Of a stretch of 33,665 nt of DNA, positions 15,647-24,477 are shown in pieces. This DNA is from Phycisphaerales bacterium (GTDB lineage Bacteria; Planctomycetota; Phycisphaerae; Phycisphaerales; SM1A02). How positions within the stretch are numbered: position 1 is the stretch's first letter; each line of letters opens with the position of its first letter. The notes below the pieces were generated by a model. It saw only the letters and a program-made list of their open reading frames with translations. It had not been told where the DNA came from and searched no databases. The stretch is taken from assembly GCA_009691805.1 (NCBI GenBank), contig SIAK01000022.1, forward strand, positions 1 to 33,665, given 5' to 3'. Both the position numbers and the translations under genes were made by a program.

Positions 15647-17577
15647 TCGCATCTTCCTGCATTCTCGCACCGAGTGCAGTGTTCGCACAAGCGCCGCTCT
15701 TCAGTGATGCGCCCGCGGCACCCGCCGCCAGTGCGACGCAGGACACCGCAACTGCGGCAGACAACAGTTCGCTCGCGCCTGCAACGGCGCTGCTGCATGA
15801 AGTCATTCAAGCACTCCCGCTGGATACGCAACGATTCAACGAGCATGTGATTGTGCTCTCGAGCCCGTGGATGGGCGGACGACTTCCGGGAACTCCAGGC
15901 ATGGAGTTCGCGATGGACTACATGGAATACTGGCTCAAGCGCGTAGGCATCGAGCCTGGTGTGCCGAGTTCCGATGGATCTGCACCAACCTTTCGCCAAG
16001 CGTTTGATCTCGGTGGTCGTCGTGTTGCGAAGGATCAATCTGTCAGCGTGACTCCGACGGGTGGCGCTGCGTTTTCGCTTGTCCCCAAGCAAGATGTGCA
16101 ACTCTCAGGACTCGGCAAAGAAGGCACCGCGCAAGGAGGACTCGCGTTCGTTGGCTACGGCATCGAGCAGGGTCCGGAGGGATACACGAGTTTCACCGCG
16201 GATCATTCGCTTGAAGGCAAAGTCGCGCTCTGCTTCCGTTTCGAACCGATGGACGACGCAGGCAAGAGCCTGTGGAGCGGCGGCGAAGGTTGGTCGGCGC
16301 AGGCTGGATTTCAGGGAAAACTCGCCGCGATCGCGAAGCGCAATCCATCCGCGATCATCGTCGTCAATCCTCCGGGAGCTGACGATCCGCGCGCAACAAG
16401 TTTGAACACTTCAGGTGGTCGCAACATCGTCGATGTCCCTGTGTTCATGATGAGTTCCGAGTCTGCGGATCGTGTCGTGAAGGCTGCGGATCCGAGCGGT
16501 CGTTCGATCCTGCAACTTCGACAAGAGGCAGACAAGGCAGGCGCGAGCTTCGATCTCACGGGTGCGACTGCTGCGGTCTCCGCAACGTATGAAGAGCAGA
16601 AGACGCGCGCGGAAAATGTCATCGGCATTCTCAAAGGCCGTGGCACGCTTGCATCGGAGTACATCGTGATCGGCGGCCATCTCGATCACCTCGGCAACGG
16701 CGACTTCGGTTCCCGTGAAGGGGCTGGCAAACTGCACCCCGGCGCGGACGACAATGCGTCAGGCGCGGCGGGTGTGATGATCATCGCCGACGAACTCGCG
16801 CAGAAGTATGCAAGCGCGCCTGCGGAGGCGAATCTACGATCGGTGCTCTTCATGGGTTTCAGTGCGGAAGAAAGCGGACTCAACGGCAGTCGGCATTATG
16901 TCGAGCATCCGCTCTATCCGATCAAAGACACCGTCCTCATGATGAACTTCGACATGATTGGTCGCATGACAAAGGACCGTCTCAGCGTCACTGGAGCCAA
17001 CAGCGCGAAGGGCATGCTGGAATGGGCGAAGCCAATCTTCGATCGCGGCGAATGCACTGTCGTCATCAACGAAGCCATGGGCGGCGGCGGCAGCGATCAC
17101 GCAAGTTTCCGCGCCGTGGGCGTGCCGTTTCTCTTCGGGATTATTGCGGATTTCCATGCGGACTACCACACGTCGCGCGATGTGAGCGAACTCATCGAGC
17201 GCGAGAGCGGCATCAAAGCTGTGCGGCTCTGGGAAGACCTCGCGTGGGAGATGGCGCAGCGACCGGAGCGATTCAACTTCGACGATCAATCGGGTCCGAT
17301 GCGCGGCACGACGATTCGCGTGCGCATCGGCATGCGCACGAAGGACGCGGAAGATGGATCAGGACTTGAAGTGAGTGACATCACGAAAGACTCCATCGCC
17401 GACAAAGCAGGCGTTCTCAAGGGCGACTATGTCGTGAAGTTCAACAAGGAAGCGATCAAGACGCGCGAAGATCTCGTGCGTGAACTTCGCAAACTTGAGC
17501 CTAAGGGCGAAGTGCAGATTGTCATCAAGCGTGCTGGGGAAGAGAAGACTCTCTTCCTCAAGCTTGGCGACGAGTAA
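15610..17577 (+). CDS. Secreted M28-family zinc aminopeptidase with PA-like and PDZ domains
   Basis: A signal peptide (about 1-26, ending AVFA) is followed by a protease-associated-like insert and an M28 catalytic domain. The zinc ligands are visible in order: His in GGHLDHLG, Asp in GADDNASGAAG, the catalytic Glu pair in SAEESGLNGS, Asp in NFDMIGRM, and His in HADYHTSRD. A C-terminal PDZ domain (roughly the last 90 residues) contains KAGVLKGDYVVKFNKEAI. The 655-residue protein should act outside the inner membrane, releasing N-terminal amino acids from peptides. GGAG eight to eleven bases before ATG 15610 supports this start. Its first bases overlap the divergent membrane-protein gene. Confidence 0.88.
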   Translation: MKTWMKPSFAFALASSCILAPSAVFAQAPLFSDAPAAPAASATQDTATAADNSSLAPATALLHEVIQALPLDTQRFNEHVIVLSSPWMGGRLPGTPGMEFAMDYMEYWLKRVGIEPGVPSSDGSAPTFRQAFDLGGRRVAKDQSVSVTPTGGAAFSLVPKQDVQLSGLGKEGTAQGGLAFVGYGIEQGPEGYTSFTADHSLEGKVALCFRFEPMDDAGKSLWSGGEGWSAQAGFQGKLAAIAKRNPSAIIVVNPPGADDPRATSLNTSGGRNIVDVPVFMMSSESADRVVKAADPSGRSILQLRQEADKAGASFDLTGATAAVSATYEEQKTRAENVIGILKGRGTLASEYIVIGGHLDHLGNGDFGSREGAGKLHPGADDNASGAAGVMIIADELAQKYASAPAEANLRSVLFMGFSAEESGLNGSRHYVEHPLYPIKDTVLMMNFDMIGRMTKDRLSVTGANSAKGMLEWAKPIFDRGECTVVINEAMGGGGSDHASFRAVGVPFLFGIIADFHADYHTSRDVSELIERESGIKAVRLWEDLAWEMAQRPERFNFDDQSGPMRGTTIRVRIGMRTKDAEDGSGLEVSDITKDSIADKAGVLKGDYVVKFNKEAIKTREDLVRELRKLEPKGEVQIVIKRAGEEKTLFLKLGDE

Positions 17578-17604
17578 GCACGAAGACTTCACGCGCGCCG
17601 CCGA

Positions 17605-18390
17605 TCAACTCATACGAAGCTCGTCGCGAAGAATCGCGGCGAGTTCGTAGTTTTCACTGAGCACGGCAGCGCGCAAACGCGACTCGAGTTCCGTACGCGC
17701 ACTGCCTGGAAGTTTGGGCACGAGATTGTCGCGCATCGCGGAGAGGAGCAAGACTTCACTGAGCAATTCAAACGGCGCGCCAAGCGAAGCGTCACGCGCA
17801 ACGACACGCAGTCGCTCGAGACCTGCGTCGATCGATTGACGCACGCGTTCACCAAGGCCGGCAGCTAGAAGTGCAGCGGCTTCTGCTCGCACGCGAAGCG
17901 CGGTGAGTGGAAATCGCGCAGATGAAATTGCATCCAGCGCGATGCGGTCCTCGGCGGCAAACGCAATGCGCGCCGCGCCTCCGAGTGAACGCAGCGCCAG
18001 ATCCGCATCGGCGACCGCCCGTTCGGGGAGTCGCGCTTCAAGCCACGCTTCCGCCCGACGTTGAAACTGCGCGCTCTCGATTCTCAATCTCGAAGCCAAC
18101 GCGGAGTGCCCACCCACCCCCTCCCGCGCATTCGGATGACTGCCGCCCTCGGCAAGCGTCGCCTCGAGCAGCGTCTCGAATTCGCCAAAGCGGATCCCAT
18201 CGGGTCTGCCGGTGACGGACATCTGCAGCAGCCCGAGTTCGAGTCGGACTTGGATCGCCTCCGTGCCATCCGGAAGCGTCACAACTCGCGCTCTAGGCTC
18301 CGTGAGCGCGGGTTGCCAACCCCTGAGCGCCTCTTGCACTCCCGCCGCGAGTCTCGAAGCAATTGGGTCATTTTCGCGCTCCTGCGTCAT
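17605..18390 (-). CDS. Unknown protein with a C-terminal UVR motif
   Basis: The 261-residue protein has no signal peptide or transmembrane segment. Its last 27 residues (LESRLRAAVLSENYELAAIL and onward) match the UVR motif, a short helical hairpin shared by UvrB, UvrC, ClpC and McsA that mediates protein-protein contacts. The rest is Ala/Arg/Leu-rich and helical, with no recognised catalytic motif. The UVR motif suggests a partner-binding role in stress response or DNA repair, which is inference. The gene is convergent with the M28 peptidase 27 bases away and divergent from the hairpin-rich region before the sigma factor. Confidence 0.65.
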   Translation of the reverse strand: MTQERENDPIASRLAAGVQEALRGWQPALTEPRARVVTLPDGTEAIQVRLELGLLQMSVTGRPDGIRFGEFETLLEATLAEGGSHPNAREGVGGHSALASRLRIESAQFQRRAEAWLEARLPERAVADADLALRSLGGAARIAFAAEDRIALDAISSARFPLTALRVRAEAAALLAAGLGERVRQSIDAGLERLRVVARDASLGAPFELLSEVLLLSAMRDNLVPKLPGSARTELESRLRAAVLSENYELAAILRDELRMS

Positions 18391-18517
18391 GCTTGCAGTC
18401 TAGAGGGTTCGCGGAATCACTTCCGACAAACGCAAATTCGTTGTCCCTAGAACCATCGATTGACCAATTTTGATGCCCGCACAATCGGAATCTTTACCAC
18501 GACCTGCGTGACTTACG

Positions 18518-18546
18518 TTCCCACTTGGCGCACAGGCGGGTAGACT
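18518..18546 (+). promoter_or_regulatory. Candidate promoter for the hairpin-rich leader or ncRNA
   Basis: TTCCCA (18518-18523) and TAGACT (18541-18546) are 17 nt apart, each matching four of six consensus bases. A start near 18553 would place the whole hairpin series in the transcript. The match is modest. Confidence 0.3.
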
Positions 18547-18552
18547 TCAAGA

Positions 18553-18780
18553 CCCGACCCGCAAAGGTCGACGCAGCGACTAGAGGGTTACACCTCTGGA
18601 CAATTTAGCGCACGGGTGCCGCAGGAAGTTCGGACCCGAGACTATGAAGTGCTACTCGATGCTCGCGCAACGAGGGAGCAGAAAGAACGAAGGAGCCGCG
18701 AAGGATTCGCGCGCCTCTGAAGTTGTGATTCGCGAAGAGTTCTCTGCATCCGCACGAACTCTCTCAGCGAATCTTGCGTC
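18553..18780 (+). ncRNA. Candidate structured RNA or long sigma-factor leader
   Basis: The stretch 18391-18914 holds no convincing gene but has closely spaced hairpins. These are AGAGG/CCTCT at 18582-18597; CGGGT-CCG with CGG-ACCCG at 18613-18638; CTCG/CGAG at 18662-18674; CGCGAA/TTCGCG at 18697-18711; and GATTCGC plus AGAGTTC with GAACTCT and GCGAATC at 18727-18773. GACGCA (18569-18574) can pair with TGCGTC (18775-18780), closing the set into one domain of about 210 nt. I match it to no known RNA class. It may be an independent small RNA or the 5' leader of the sigma gene. The 3' boundary is a guess. Confidence 0.35.
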
Positions 18781-18914
18781 TAGGTGAGGTCCGTGTTTGA
18801 GTCCGTCGCCGCATCGTCCCACGACTCGTCGACATTGAAGTACCGCAGGCATACGACTACCGCACCACGGTGGACCGCAAGCCCCAAGAGCCCGAAGCTG
18901 TATCGAGGTCATTC

Positions 18915-19985
18915 ATGGGTCGCTCGTCACTCCAATCAGAACTCCAGATCTATCTTCGCGAAATCAACGAAGTCGCTCTCCTCACACCTGAGGAAGAGAA
19001 GGATCTTGGTTGGCGCGTCGTCAATGACAATGACGGGTACGCAAAGGATCGCATGATCCGCGCGAATCTTCGTCTCGTCATTTCGATTTCCAAAAACTAC
19101 ACCAACCGAGGGCTCTCGCTTTCGGATCTCATCGAAGAAGGCAACATCGGATTGATCCGCGCTGTAGAAGGGTTTGACCCTGCACAAGGCGCGCGATTCT
19201 CGACGTACGCGTCCTGGTGGATCAAGCAAGCGATCAAGCGCACGCTCATCAACGCGGTGCAGCCGATTCACATTCCTGCGTACATGGTCGACCTTATCTC
19301 GCGATGCAAAGACGCGTCGCGCAGGTTGGAAGCATTGCTCAAACGGCATCCCACGCCGCAGGAACTTGCGGACGAACTGAAGATGCCCTTGCGCAAGGTG
19401 CTGATCGTGCGCCGCGCATTGAAGGCGTACAACGCGCCCACGCAATCTGCAGGTGGCGATCACGGTGAAGGCGCTGAGTTGCACGAACTCTTCCCCGATT
19501 ATCGCGCGTCGAAGCCCGAAGAGTCGGTGACGAAGAAAGAAGATCTGAGCATCGTCCTCAAGATGCTTGAAGAGATCGACGAGCGCGACGCGAAAGTGTT
19601 GCGGCTTCGCTACGGTCTCGAAGGCAAAGAGCCGCTCACGCTGAAGCAAATCGGTCGCGAAGTTGGTCTCACGCGCGAACGCGTTCGTCAGATCGAAGTG
19701 GAAGCGCTCAAGCGTTTGCAACAGCGATTGAACGAAGATCCAGCACTCGCGGAACGACAAGCGAAATTGGAAGCGCAACAAGAGCAAGCGGCGCTCCGGC
19801 CTGTGCGCGCTGTCGCGATGCGACTCGTGTCGGTGCAACGGCAAGAGCCACCACCTCGCTCACCTGCGCATCTCACGAACGGCGTAAGAACGACAAGTCC
19901 GACGCACGACATGCCCACGCCTTCACCGCGATTGCAAGGGATTTCCATCCGCTTCGCTGCGATCCAGCGCGAACGCCGCGCGTGA
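18915..19985 (+). CDS. RNA polymerase sigma-70 family factor, RpoD-like without region 1.1
   Basis: The 356-residue protein begins with region 1.2 ([20 protein letters not shown]). Region 2 follows, with the core-binding [36 protein letters not shown] and the -10-recognising [12 protein letters not shown]. Region 3 comes next, and then region 4 with the -35 helix [17 protein letters not shown]. Region 1.1 and the long non-conserved region of E. coli RpoD are missing. An 80-residue tail after region 4.2 is unusual and carries a duplicated motif, MRLVSVQRQ near 300 and IRFAAIQRE near 342. ATG 18915 has GAGG six bases upstream; GTG 18870 is an alternative. It may be the primary sigma or a group 2 factor. 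Confidence 0.88.
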   Translation: MGRSSLQSELQIYLREINEVALLTPEEEKDLGWRVVNDNDGYAKDRMIRANLRLVISISKNYTNRGLSLSDLIEEGNIGLIRAVEGFDPAQGARFSTYASWWIKQAIKRTLINAVQPIHIPAYMVDLISRCKDASRRLEALLKRHPTPQELADELKMPLRKVLIVRRALKAYNAPTQSAGGDHGEGAELHELFPDYRASKPEESVTKKEDLSIVLKMLEEIDERDAKVLRLRYGLEGKEPLTLKQIGREVGLTRERVRQIEVEALKRLQQRLNEDPALAERQAKLEAQQEQAALRPVRAVAMRLVSVQRQEPPPRSPAHLTNGVRTTSPTHDMPTPSPRLQGISIRFAAIQRERRA

Positions 19986-20002
19986 CGCTGAAGCGCGAGC
20001 GC

Positions 20003-21145
20003 TCAGGTACGACTTATGAAGGGCATCGCGGTCACGGTCGCGGATGTGTTGCTCGCGTTGAAGTTCACTTCGAGTTGTGTGCCGATTGCCGCGAGGCTTG
20101 GTGGCACGTACGCCATCGCGATCACGCGGTCGAGCGTTGGGCTTAAGCAGCCGCTCGTCACCACACCGACATCGACGCCTTGCGAAAGCACACGCGCGCC
20201 CTGACGGGCTGCCCGTCGACCGTCGATGTGCAGACCCACCAGCTTTCTCTTCGGGCCGCCTGCGACGATGGCGCGCAGCGCTTCTTGCCCGATGAAATGC
20301 CCGATGTGCGCATCATCCGGCGTTCCGCCATATCCCTTGTCGAGCTTCACGCCAAAGCTGAGCCCTGCGGAAATCGGATCCGTATCCTCGTCCATCTCGT
20401 GGCCGTAGAGCGGCATGCCCGCCTCCAGTCGCAGCGTGTCGCGCGCACCAAGTCCAACAGGCTTGATGACGCTCGTTTCGCTTCCCATGTCCTTCAGCAC
20501 CATGCCGAGTGCGAGTCGCGCCATCGAGGAAGGAAGAATGACTTCGACGCCATCTTCGCCCGTGTATCCCGTGCGGCTCACGAGCACCTTGATGATCATC
20601 AAGTTTTTCACCGTGAAGCGATAGCGCTTGAGGTTCGGCACTTCTTTCGAAAGTTTCGAAATGAGTTCGACCACCTTTGGGCCTTGAATCGCGCACATCG
20701 CGGTGCTCTTGGTTTCGTCGACAAGTTTGAAAACCATCTCACCACGCACCGCTGCAAAATGTCCGAGCAACTTCTCGCGGTTGGCGGCGTTGCAGACCAT
20801 GAGATATTCGTCATCATCGATGCAATAGACGAGCACGTCATCGCGACAACCGCCCTGCTCATTGCACACGAGCGAATAGCGAATCTGTCCCTTCTCCATG
20901 CCAAAGATCTGGCGCGTGCAGACATGATCGAGGAACCGTCGCGCATGGCGACCGCTGAATCGCAGCCGTCCCATGTGCGAAACATCGAAGAAGCCACCAC
21001 TCGAACGAGTGAACTTGTGCTCCTCGATAATCGATCCGTAGGTAATCGGAAGTTCCCAACCCGCGTACTCGACCATGCGACCCTTGTGGTCAACATGCAA
21101 GTCGTAGAACGGCGTACGCGCAAGAGTCGGAGCAGTGGAAGTCAT
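20003..21145 (-). CDS. gcvT: Aminomethyltransferase, T protein of the glycine cleavage system
   Basis: GcvT transfers the methylene group from aminomethyl-lipoyl H protein to tetrahydrofolate and releases ammonia. The 380-residue protein begins with the family-typical ARTPFYDLHVDHKGRMVEYA. It also has FFDVSHMGR, the folate-binding SRTGYTGEDGVEV, and the late GLGARDTLRLEAGMPLYGHE. A C-terminal GcvT barrel domain has GVVTSGCLSPTLDRVIAMAY. No gcvH or gcvP is in view. It is divergent from bamA across 58 bases and convergent with the sigma gene. Of two adjacent ATGs I chose 21145. TACCCT ends six bases before it on the minus strand, so the mRNA may be leaderless. Confidence 0.96.
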   Translation of the reverse strand: MTSTAPTLARTPFYDLHVDHKGRMVEYAGWELPITYGSIIEEHKFTRSSGGFFDVSHMGRLRFSGRHARRFLDHVCTRQIFGMEKGQIRYSLVCNEQGGCRDDVLVYCIDDDEYLMVCNAANREKLLGHFAAVRGEMVFKLVDETKSTAMCAIQGPKVVELISKLSKEVPNLKRYRFTVKNLMIIKVLVSRTGYTGEDGVEVILPSSMARLALGMVLKDMGSETSVIKPVGLGARDTLRLEAGMPLYGHEMDEDTDPISAGLSFGVKLDKGYGGTPDDAHIGHFIGQEALRAIVAGGPKRKLVGLHIDGRRAARQGARVLSQGVDVGVVTSGCLSPTLDRVIAMAYVPPSLAAIGTQLEVNFNASNTSATVTAMPFISRT

Positions 21146-21203
21146 CATCGCAGGGTACCGCGGGGCGCGGCAGAAATGCGCGAGTGCGGCTATCTTGCAC
21201 CCG

Positions 21204-23699
21204 ATGGAGCGAGAGCAGCAGCGACACAATGACAAGCGCGCACAAGCGGCTGCTTCATTGCGTCCACAGCGAACGCGCGCCAACGCGCTGCTACTCGCCC
21301 TCGCGCTCACATCTGCGCCCTTGCTGCTTGCGCCGCACGCCCACGCGCAGAGCGTCGTGCAAATCGATGATGAGACGCTCGCCGACCGTCCTGTTTCCAA
21401 AGTGGTGTTCAAAGGTCTCGTGCGCGTCCGTGAACAAGAGGTGATCAACAACGTCCGGGTTGCCGCAGGGCAACCGTTCGAAGCGAATTCTGTGCGCTCC
21501 GATGTTGGAAATCTCTATCGACTCGGTCAGTTTGAAACCGTCGGCGCGACCGCAACGCTGATGCCCGATGGCACTGTTGAAGTGCACATCACATTTGTTG
21601 AGCAGGCGATCATTCTGGATCTCCAGTTCGTCGGAAACAAGATCCTCTCCGATCAGGAACTGCGCAAATCTGTCTCGCTGTACGCGGGTGGTCCACGCGA
21701 TGACTTCTTGCTCGAGCAGTCGATGAAGAAGATCAAAGATCTCTATCGCAAGCGTGGGAACTACCTTGCAGAGGTGACTGTCGATGAAACGCGGCTGAAG
21801 GATTCCGGCATCCTCATCATCCGCATCGTCGAAGGTCCACGCGTCAAGATCAAGGAGATTGAGTTCATCGGGAACGCAAGTTTCGATGCGCGCGAATTGA
21901 ACGCAGAAGTCCGCACGCGCGGCTCGATCCCGCTCTTCGTCAAAGGTGAACTCGATGAAGAGATGCTCATCGACGATGTTGCCGCGCTCGATAAGTTCTA
22001 CAAAGACCGTGGATTTGTCGATGTGCGCGCGGATCGCCGCGTCTCACTTTCCGCCGACAACACAGAAGCGAAGGTCGCGTTCATCATCGATGAAGGTCGC
22101 CAGTATCGACTGCGTTCACTCGTCGTCGAAGGTCGCGGCGCAGAAGGTCCCCGTCCACTCGGAGTGTTTTCTGAAGAGCAGTTGCGCGACCTCGGCGCAC
22201 TGCGCACCGGAGATGTGTTCAGTCGGCTCAAGATCGACAAGACCATCGCGCTCATTCGCGACGCGTATCTTCTCATGGGTCACATTGATGTCCTCGTCAC
22301 CGATCGCTACGTGCGAACAGGCGAAGATCCCGAAGTCGATCTCATCATCAACGTCACGGAAGGCTCGCGCGTCGTCACTGGTGTTGTACTCGTGCAGGGC
22401 AATTTCCTCACGCGAGATCGCGTGATTCGTCGGCTCGTGCGCATTCAACCGGGCCGCGTGCTTGATGGTCGCGAGTTGACGCTCAGCAGAGAGCGCGTGC
22501 AAGCTTCGCAACTTTTCAACAACGTGCGCGTCACCGTGCAGCGCGCGCGACCTGAAGATCAAGTCATCGCGCAAGATGAAATCGATGAAGGCGGCGTGCG
22601 CACGGAAGTGCGGGATTTGCTCGTCGAAATCAAAGAGAAGAACACCGGCGCCGTGAACTTCGGCGTCGGCATGGGCACGGATTCAGGCGTGTTTGGCGAG
22701 TTCTCGATCAATCAGAAGAACTTCGACATCCAAGATCATCCGCTGACCTTCGAGGAGTTCGTCGCGGGTCGCGCGTATCGCGGCGCGGGTCAGCAGTTCG
22801 CGATCAGCATCGCGCCAGGAAATGAGGTCAGCACTGTTTCGCTCGACTTTACAGAGCCGCACCTGATGGAGTCGGATGTTGCGCTGCGCATCAATCCATA
22901 CTTCCGCGAACGCATCTACGAAGATTGGAACGAGGCGCGCGCGGCATTGGGTGGTTCGCTCTCGCGACGACTCGGCGACTTCTGGTCGGGCGGTATGCGC
23001 ACGAATCTGCAGTGGATTGAACTCACAGATTTTGATGTCGATACGCCCGATCAAGTGCTTGCCGACGCCGGACCTGAAACATGGTTCTCCATCGGTCCAT
23101 ACATCAGTTTCCTCGACACGGACAATCAGTTCCGCCCTTCGCGCGGCACAAAGTTTGAACTCGCGCTGTCGCAGTTCCAAGAAGTGAGCGGAGGCGGAGG
23201 ATTCTCCGTGGTGAAGGCTGGCTTCACTAACTTCTACACGCTGAGCGAAGATTTCCTCGGGCGCAAGACGACCCTGCGCGTGAACGGCGATGTTGGATAC
23301 ATCCTTGGCGGCGAGGCGCCGACGTATGAGAAGTTCTACTTGGGCGGTCGCAGTTTCCGCGGGTTCCAGTTCCGCACGGTCAGTCCGAAGGGAACGATTG
23401 GTGGGTTGCCTGATCCCGACAACGACGGCGTCGGCGGCAATTGGATGGCGTTCCTCGGCACGCAAGTCGAGCAGCCAATTTTCGGCGCATCCTTTAGCGG
23501 TGTTGCATTCATCGACAGCGGTACGGTGACGGACGAAGTCGAGTTCTCTCCATGGCGCGTCTCGGTCGGCTTCGGCGTTCGCCTCTACATCCCGCAGTTT
23601 GGTCCCGCACCGCTCGCGTTTGACTTCGCGGTTCCGATCGTGAAGGACCCCACGGACGAGACGCAGGTCTTCAGCTTCAGCGCTGAAATCCCGTTCTAA
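21204..23699 (+). CDS. bamA: Outer membrane protein assembly factor BamA
   Basis: BamA folds and inserts beta-barrel proteins into the outer membrane. The 831-residue protein has a signal peptide (hydrophobic core ALLLALALTSAPLLL, ending AHAQS). Five POTRA repeats follow, each opening with a conserved glycine-containing turn such as FVGNKILSDQEL, FIGNASFDAREL or VQGNFLTRDRV. A C-terminal 16-strand barrel starts around AVNFGVGMGTDSG. The barrel contains the RGF motif of the L6 loop (719-721) and ends in a terminal Phe (VFSFSAEIPF), the beta-signal. ATG 21204 places the signal peptide correctly. TATCTT (21191-21196) ends seven bases before it, so the transcript may be leaderless. It heads the envelope-biogenesis cluster. 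Confidence 0.95.
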   Translation: MEREQQRHNDKRAQAAASLRPQRTRANALLLALALTSAPLLLAPHAHAQSVVQIDDETLADRPVSKVVFKGLVRVREQEVINNVRVAAGQPFEANSVRSDVGNLYRLGQFETVGATATLMPDGTVEVHITFVEQAIILDLQFVGNKILSDQELRKSVSLYAGGPRDDFLLEQSMKKIKDLYRKRGNYLAEVTVDETRLKDSGILIIRIVEGPRVKIKEIEFIGNASFDARELNAEVRTRGSIPLFVKGELDEEMLIDDVAALDKFYKDRGFVDVRADRRVSLSADNTEAKVAFIIDEGRQYRLRSLVVEGRGAEGPRPLGVFSEEQLRDLGALRTGDVFSRLKIDKTIALIRDAYLLMGHIDVLVTDRYVRTGEDPEVDLIINVTEGSRVVTGVVLVQGNFLTRDRVIRRLVRIQPGRVLDGRELTLSRERVQASQLFNNVRVTVQRARPEDQVIAQDEIDEGGVRTEVRDLLVEIKEKNTGAVNFGVGMGTDSGVFGEFSINQKNFDIQDHPLTFEEFVAGRAYRGAGQQFAISIAPGNEVSTVSLDFTEPHLMESDVALRINPYFRERIYEDWNEARAALGGSLSRRLGDFWSGGMRTNLQWIELTDFDVDTPDQVLADAGPETWFSIGPYISFLDTDNQFRPSRGTKFELALSQFQEVSGGGGFSVVKAGFTNFYTLSEDFLGRKTTLRVNGDVGYILGGEAPTYEKFYLGGRSFRGFQFRTVSPKGTIGGLPDPDNDGVGGNWMAFLGTQVEQPIFGASFSGVAFIDSGTVTDEVEFSPWRVSVGFGVRLYIPQFGPAPLAFDFAVPIVKDPTDETQVFSFSAEIPF

Positions 23700-23751
23700 G
23701 TTCAGGCGCGGGTCTTCACGCGAAGCGCGCCGATGGGGATATGATCGAGCC

Positions 23752-24432
23752 ATGTCAAGTCGCACTGTTCTTTTCGCTGCGTTTGTGGCGGTTCTCGCCG
23801 CCCTCGGTATCGCCACGACCACGGTCGCTTTCCGCCCTGCAGCTGCGTCGATGAACGCGCCCGCGAACGTGGGTGTCGTCAATCTTTCCACCATCGTCGA
23901 TCGCATGAAGGAACGGCAAGAGTGGGATGTGCGACTCAAATCGCTCGAGAGTGCAATCACCGAAGAAGGTCGCGCGCGACGCGCGAAACTCGAAGCAACT
24001 GCGAAGGAAATCGAACCGATATCGGAAGGCACCGAGCGTGAGTCGCGCATCGATCAATTCCGCATGCAAGAAATCAAGGACACAGAATGGCTCAACATCA
24101 AGAAGCTTGAGATCGATCGCGAGCGCAGCCTGAAGTGGCAGAGTCTCTATCGCTCGATTCGCGAAGGCACGAAGAAACTTTCGGAACGCGAGGGACTCGA
24201 TCTCGTGATCGTGGACGATTCGAAAACTGAACTTCGCGTGCAACGCAATGAGAAGGTTCCGATGGAAGCGCAAGCGCTCGAGCAAATTGCTTCCTTGCGC
24301 GTGCTCTTTGGATCCAAGGCGATTGACGTGACGGAAAAACTCCTCGTCCAAATCGACAACGATCGATCGCTCGCCGCGCCCGCAAACTCCTCGGCAATTC
24401 CAACGAACCTCCCCGCTGCTGCCCCGCGCTAA
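23752..24432 (+). CDS. OmpH/Skp-like periplasmic chaperone (paralogue 2)
   Basis: The 226-residue protein starts with a signal-like hydrophobic segment (6-27). The Skp-type opening VGVVNLSTIVDRMKERQEWD follows, then a long charged coiled coil (about 55-150) and a final mixed segment with LSEREGLDLVIVDD. Its place directly after bamA and before lpxD matches skp in many diderm bacteria, where Skp keeps outer-membrane proteins unfolded in the periplasm. The tail is Ala/Pro-rich and low complexity. TATGAT (23740-23745) ends six bases before the ATG. A second copy follows 45 bases downstream. Confidence 0.8.
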   Translation: MSSRTVLFAAFVAVLAALGIATTTVAFRPAAASMNAPANVGVVNLSTIVDRMKERQEWDVRLKSLESAITEEGRARRAKLEATAKEIEPISEGTERESRIDQFRMQEIKDTEWLNIKKLEIDRERSLKWQSLYRSIREGTKKLSEREGLDLVIVDDSKTELRVQRNEKVPMEAQALEQIASLRVLFGSKAIDVTEKLLVQIDNDRSLAAPANSSAIPTNLPAAAPR

Positions 24433-24477
24433 TCATGCCGCGAGCACCGCACCCGCCCTTTTCCACAAGCTTCTTCT

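Noticed and set aside
18600-18720. RNase P RNA: GCAGGAAGTTCGGAC and CGATGCTCGCGCAACGAGG recall parts of the bacterial consensus
   Set aside because: The conserved 3' and central motifs (such as the ACAGAA and GGCUUAU regions) were not found, and the structured part of about 220 nt is too short. The resemblance is partial and probably due to chance.
22683-24050. 455-residue minus-strand open frame across the end of bamA and the next gene
   Set aside because: It is antisense to the BamA barrel and the OmpH-like start, has no motif, and is explained by codon bias on the coding strand.
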